From positions 4,647,657 through 4,711,656 of the forward strand of contig VXAI01000019.1 of assembly GCA_013399305.1 (NCBI GenBank): a DNA stretch of 64,000 nt, in the 5' to 3' direction. Of this stretch, positions 60,601 through 64,000 are shown piece after piece. The stretch comes from Rostratula benghalensis (taxonomy: Eukaryota; Chordata; Aves; Charadriiformes; Rostratulidae). Each line of letters begins with the position of its first letter. The first letter of the stretch is position 1. Position numbers and translations under genes: made by a program. The notes below the pieces were generated by a model. It did not search any database, was not told the DNA's origin, and saw only the letters and a list, made by a program, of their open reading frames with translations.

Positions 60601-63486
60601 GGTGTAATGTGGGATGGTCTGACATCCTGTGACATAACCCAGGGTGGCCCAACGGAGGACAGTCCTCGGCCACCCACACTCTGCCATCTTGATGCCACCT
60701 CCCACTCTCCCCGCAGCGTTTTTCTCTGGTTTTGCCGGTTTCCTCCCATTTGCACCAGCAGAGGGCAGGGATCCCTCCTCCAGAGCACCAACAATCAGCT
60801 CCTGGGAAAAGTCCCGCCAGAGGGATGTACCATTTTGACCTTCTCCCTGCTGCAGCAAGGATTGGGATCATCTGAAGATGGTCAGCACAGGGTAAGGTAA
60901 CTCAGAGGTTTAGATACAGAAAACTTGATTATTGTATGTACCAGTATCCAACCTACAGAGGGATCTGTACCACATGGGAAATGTGAGAACAAGAAACAAA
61001 AATAATTTAATTTTTTTTTTTTAAGTCATGCTTCAGAAAATACTTAGTCTCTTTGTATTTAATTGACTGGAATACTGTGATTTTTCCCTTCAGAGCTATA
61101 CAGAATAGAGAAATGAGGCACAGCTCAGAAGCTGTACCACATGTTCTGTGTTATTTAACCATTTAAAGGTAGGTTAAAAAATAATAATAAAAGACCCCAA
61201 TAGTCCCAGGAAATTTTGTTCTTCAAAACCAAGAAATTCTCCTGGAAACTTCTAAACTACACTGTAACAATGGTCATGAAATAAGTGCCCATTGATAATA
61301 GTTATTTGTAACTGCTGCAGGAGAAAAATCACTAAAATCATTAAAATCTGTATTTAAAATATTTTCAAATCCACCAGGATGAAACAATTACCTAATGTTG
61401 CAGATCAATGAGGAAAGAAAATAGGCTTCTTCCAAGGAAACATCCTCTTCGTGGGTTGGGACAAACTGATTGTCCTCTGCTATCTTCAGAATCACATTTT
61501 TTCCTGCTTTTGATGATTTATACATCCGGAAATTTCTGTTCTTTGTATAAACTCCTACAGGAAAACAAGTAGTAACGATGCTGACTGGGAGGTGGGATAC
61601 TTGGAGCTTGTAAATTAAAACAGTTTTCCTTAGACCCAGCCAGAGGACCAAGGGATGGACAAAACCTCTTAGTGACTTCAGCTCACACCCCAGAGAAGAA
61701 AGGCAACAAAGTACACAGGTACATTTTTGCATCTATATAAATATTTATATTTTAATATTGTATATTTGTGATTTGTGCTTATGTTATTAAGGCACTCAAC
61801 AACTCTGTGTAGGCGTTGTAATCATTCTGACATTACCATTGCTAAAAGTCTCCCTTCAGTGTAAGAAACTGGTGCTTTCACACAAACTTTGTGAAATACA
61901 ACTGAGCACAAAAGGCTGCACGATTATTTTAACCAGAAAGGACTCTGGAGTCACCAAACTTCCTCTTTTCTGTGGACCAGACACCACTTGTCTGAAGCAC
62001 CTGTCAGGAAAAGCCAATTCCAGTCTCAAATCCCACAACAAAAAATAGGAGGTATCTTTAACCATTGCCTAATCTAAGGATTTATTGAGGAGATGGGTGC
62101 TTTATTTGTGGGTTGCATTTAATTTTCATGAATATATAAGAATTTCAAGAACTGACATAACAGGGATGTCACACAGCTTTCTATCACTGCAGCCTCGTGA
62201 TGTAACTCAGTGTTTCCAGGTAATTTGGTTCTGGCTTTTTTGATGCAATGCATGTAACATCAATATTGAGGATGGTTGACTTTGGGGGAGTAACATCAAA
62301 TGTTTTAAAGGGTGACGCAGAACACGACATTTTTAATTTCCAAGCAAAGTAATCCTGAATCAGTAATGGAGAAGCCATTACTAGGCCATGGCATTACCAG
62401 GGCCAACTTGGGGATTGCATTTCAGCAAGTCAGATACTGACAAGGCTAGTGATAAATTGAATCCTGAATTCCATGAGAAGGTTTTGAAGGGATTGGGTGT
62501 TCTTCAGCGAAGTCTGAAAGAAACCAAGATGAAGCCCTTGAGCATGTAAGACGCTGCTGTGCAAAAGGGCTCTAAGCTATTTTCATTGCACAGAGATGGG
62601 GCAAAAAGCAGAGAAACCAGCTGTGGGCATGGAGAAGGGTGGAACTTTCTGACTCTGCTTTGACTGTGGTTGTTGTGCTCCTGGAGATTTTTAACATTTT
62701 AATACCATGAATGGGCTGAGCCCAGCTGGGGCGTGAAGCGCCCAACCCAACATTTCTGTGATTCTGTCATTAGAGCCTAAAACTGCCATTTCAAATGGGG
62801 GATGAAGGCTCAATCCATATGTGCAGACCAGCACAGAGCACCACGCCTGTAAGGCTTATTCCATAAATAAGCAGCTTCTAATTTAACCAAAATGACTGAA
62901 AAAAAAGGCCACATACACTATCCTCTTTTAATCCAAATAGGAGCATTAAGTCCACAGGAACAAGACTAATCTTCTGTGGGAAGAATTTCTTCAAACTTCA
63001 GAAGAAAATAATTAAATGTAATAATAGAAAAAGGAGTCTAGGTCTCTTTTCAAGTACAGCATTTACGATCAGGGTTTCAGCACACATTGAATTCAGTTTA
63101 AATTCTGACCGTAGGGACAACACTAAAATTAAGGAACACCTCATTTAACATTTGTTGCACCCCCAAAGAGGTTTAAAAGCACTTCTTATATTTACCTAGA
63201 TCCACAAAAAGTTGCTTCTCTCCCTCTTTACCGTTTACTATTAGAAAGGCAAATTCTGAATTTTCTCCCTGGTGTGATGTTTCCACATCCTTTGTTTCGT
63301 GAGCAATGGCTGCCCGGCCTTCAGAAGCCTCTTTGATGGCTGCGAGGTTTGTAAGAGAACTTTGTAACCCAACAGCCTCCACAGGGTGCTGGAGAACATG
63401 TCCTGCTCCTCCTTGTGGTGTACCAACTGAAGTTTTGCTCTTCAGTAACCTCATGGCAGGCTGCAGAATGGTTCTCACAAAGTTAC
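57377..63486 (-). CDS. PRIMPOL: PRIMPOL, primase-polymerase (partial, C-terminal 8 exons)
   Basis: PRIMPOL is an archaeo-eukaryotic primase (AEP) superfamily enzyme that reprimes stalled replication forks in nucleus and mitochondria. Eight exons join in phase to 391 codons plus stop. Human PRIMPOL has 560 residues, so about 170 N-terminal residues, with catalytic motifs I and II, lie beyond the window. Visible parts: KQLFVDLG joined to VYTKNRNFR, carrying the AEP motif III Asp; the zinc-binding residues in WCENIGRAH and KCHDPVC (Cys, His, Cys, Cys); and the two RPA-binding motifs near the end, DDACLLEATDDVELAEA and EEIPDEVLLEAL. No stop or frameshift interrupts these exons. The gene is convergent with CENPU. 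The linker before the RPA motifs is shorter than in human. Confidence 0.95.
57704..57885 (+). repeat. CR1 LINE missing its 3' end
   Basis: Forward copy from about TCTTAAACTGAAAAAGGGGA through GGTTCAAGGCCAGGCTGGAT to TGGGAGGTGTCCCTG, where CR1 homology stops abruptly. CR1 copies normally keep the 3' end, so this one lost it by deletion or rearrangement. It is antisense to PRIMPOL and next to its last acceptor. Confidence 0.93.
58596..58642 (-). CDS. PRIMPOL: PRIMPOL exon (47 bp)
   Basis: Acceptor TTTGATCTAG, donor GTAGGT. Encodes FALPPRLCLPFLFKE, the counterpart of human CFPLPAEVCLLFLFKE. It lies inside a longer open frame on the + strand that is only its shadow. Confidence 0.93.
58726..58808 (-). 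CDS. PRIMPOL: PRIMPOL exon (zinc-finger Cys-Cys half)
   Basis: Acceptor TTTCTTAG, donor GTATGT. Encodes ILVDLKKEVWYQKCHDPVCR and EQNFKSQ. KCHDPVC supplies the two remaining zinc-binding Cys. Confidence 0.96.
59842..59950 (-). CDS. PRIMPOL: PRIMPOL exon (zinc-finger Cys-His half)
   Basis: Acceptor CCCCCCAG, donor GTATGT. Encodes GIRRWNYFSLEEILVYDISG and YRWCENIGRAHKSNNI. WCENIGRAH supplies the first Cys and the His of the zinc site. Confidence 0.96.
60049..60135 (-). CDS. PRIMPOL: PRIMPOL exon
   Basis: Acceptor TTTCACAG, donor GTAAAG. Encodes DPMEGYQDSPYPEIDHFVRS and LVNKDGVQG, matching CSPYPEVDHFVLSLVNKDG in human. Confidence 0.96.
60463..60560 (-). CDS. PRIMPOL: PRIMPOL exon (divergent)
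   Basis: Acceptor TTCTTCAG, donor GTACCT. Encodes MRDDTKVLSSGCPEEERRTS through TTRSSR. It aligns by length and phase with human FSDTLRILTCEPSQ and is the least conserved PRIMPOL exon here. Confidence 0.85.
61392..61554 (-). CDS. PRIMPOL: PRIMPOL exon
   Basis: Acceptor TCCTGTAG, donor GTAATT. Encodes VYTKNRNFRMYKSSKAGKNV through YFLSSLICNI, almost co-linear with the human core segment that contacts nucleotide and template. Confidence 0.96.
63196..63486 (-). CDS. PRIMPOL: PRIMPOL exon (first in window)
   Basis: On the - strand the acceptor is TTTTTAAG and the donor GTAAAT. Encodes GNFVRTILQPAMRLLKSKTS through KQLFVDL. The 5' half is a poorly conserved linker. The end holds motif III (FVDLG), split over the intron. 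Confidence 0.93.
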
Positions 63487-63692
63487 CTTAAAAATAAACA
63501 CACAAAAACACCCCCCGAAAGCAGATAACATCATTTATGAGTCAAGAAAGAACTTGATAGTTCCTGTGCAAACATTTTTCAAAACGGCCAAGATGGAAGT
63601 GGTTGGAGTTTGGGGTTGGTTCCCATCCTGGATTTTTTAAAAAACTCCTTTGGACCAGTTCCAGTGCACAAAATGGTTCTGGTTCTTAACTA
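63487..63692 (-). other. PRIMPOL intron sequence before the terminal CR1
   Basis: About 200 bp of unique-looking DNA upstream (in PRIMPOL sense) of the first exon in the window. No feature was recognised. Confidence 0.6.
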
Positions 63693-64000
63693 AGAAAGCC
63701 CCTCTCCTGTGAAGACAGGCTGAGAGAGAAGGTTCTGGAGAGACCTTATAGCCACCTTCCAGTATCTGAAGGGAGCTACACGATAGCTGGAGAGCAACTC
63801 TTTTTCAGGGAGTGTAGTGATAGTATGAAGGGTGATGGTTTTAAGATGAAAGAAGGGAGATTTAGACAAGATATTATGAAGAAATTCTTTGCTGTGAGGG
63901 TGGTGAGGCACTGGAACAGGTTGCCCAGAGAAGCTGTGGCTGCCCCATCCCTGGAGGGGTTCAAGGCCAGGCTGGATGGGGCTTGGAGCAACCTGGTCTT
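63693..64000 (+). repeat. CR1 LINE, runs off the window edge
   Basis: Forward copy starting near GCCCCTCTCCTGTGAAGACA and continuing through GTTGCCCAGAGAAGCTGTGG and GGTTCAAGGCCAGGCTGGAT to GCAACCTGGTCTT at the last base. The 3' terminus lies outside the window. It is antisense within a PRIMPOL intron. Confidence 0.95.

Larger units (their letters stand above)
58809..63195 (-). other. PRIMPOL: PRIMPOL introns
   Basis: AT-rich intronic DNA between the listed exons, with homopolymer patches near 59108, 59715, 60420 and 61010. A possible CR1-like terminus lies near 62735-62765 (CCAACCCAACATTTCTGTGA), too short to be sure. No other gene was recognised. Confidence 0.7.

Noticed and set aside
62690..62765. 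Possible CR1 terminus near CCAACCCAACATTTCTGTGA
   Set aside because: Only about 30 bases resemble the CR1 end and the adjoining sequence does not, so it is not listed as a repeat feature.

Overview
The window is nuclear DNA from a bird. The strongest sign is the repeat content: nearly every recognisable interspersed repeat is a 5'-truncated CR1 LINE of the avian type, several ending in the usual short terminal repeat resembling ATTCTRTG. The genes are vertebrate, with GT-AG introns, CpG-rich promoters and high identity to known orthologues. The gene order ACSL1 - CENPU - PRIMPOL matches the order I know from human 4q35. A 35-base run of N (10371-10405) marks an assembly gap.

Layout. 1-5640 is intergenic DNA upstream of ACSL1, with two CR1 pieces and no gene I can support. 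5655-6600 is a CpG-rich promoter containing a striking 15-bp minisatellite, a TATA-like box and a short noncoding first exon. The ACSL1 coding sequence runs on the + strand from 15231 to 42839 in 20 coding exons. They join in phase to 698 codons, the same length as human ACSL1. Its 3'UTR reaches about 44.3-44.5 kb. A CR1-bearing gap of about 2 kb leads to the CENPU promoter at 46.4-46.8 kb, which carries a perfect 134-bp tandem duplication. CENPU (+ strand, 47093-56696) has 11 coding exons and about 352 codons. PRIMPOL lies tail to tail with it on the - strand. Eight exons (63486 down to 57377) encode its last 391 residues, and the N-terminal part lies beyond the right edge. The CENPU and PRIMPOL poly(A) signals sit within 30 bp of each other. 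The window ends inside another CR1.

Function. The three genes are neighbours by descent, not an operon. ACSL1 activates long-chain fatty acids to acyl-CoA. CENPU is a CENP-O-class inner-kinetochore protein that docks Polo-like kinase 1. PRIMPOL is the repriming primase-polymerase of DNA damage tolerance.

I found no wholly new system. The most interesting signals are regulatory and structural: the promoter minisatellite, the CENPU promoter duplication, competing CENPU splice donors, an overlapping CENPU upstream ORF, the convergent 3' ends, and a CR1 against the PRIMPOL terminal splice acceptor. Exon boundaries were placed by eye from splice consensus, reading-frame continuity and remembered family sequence.
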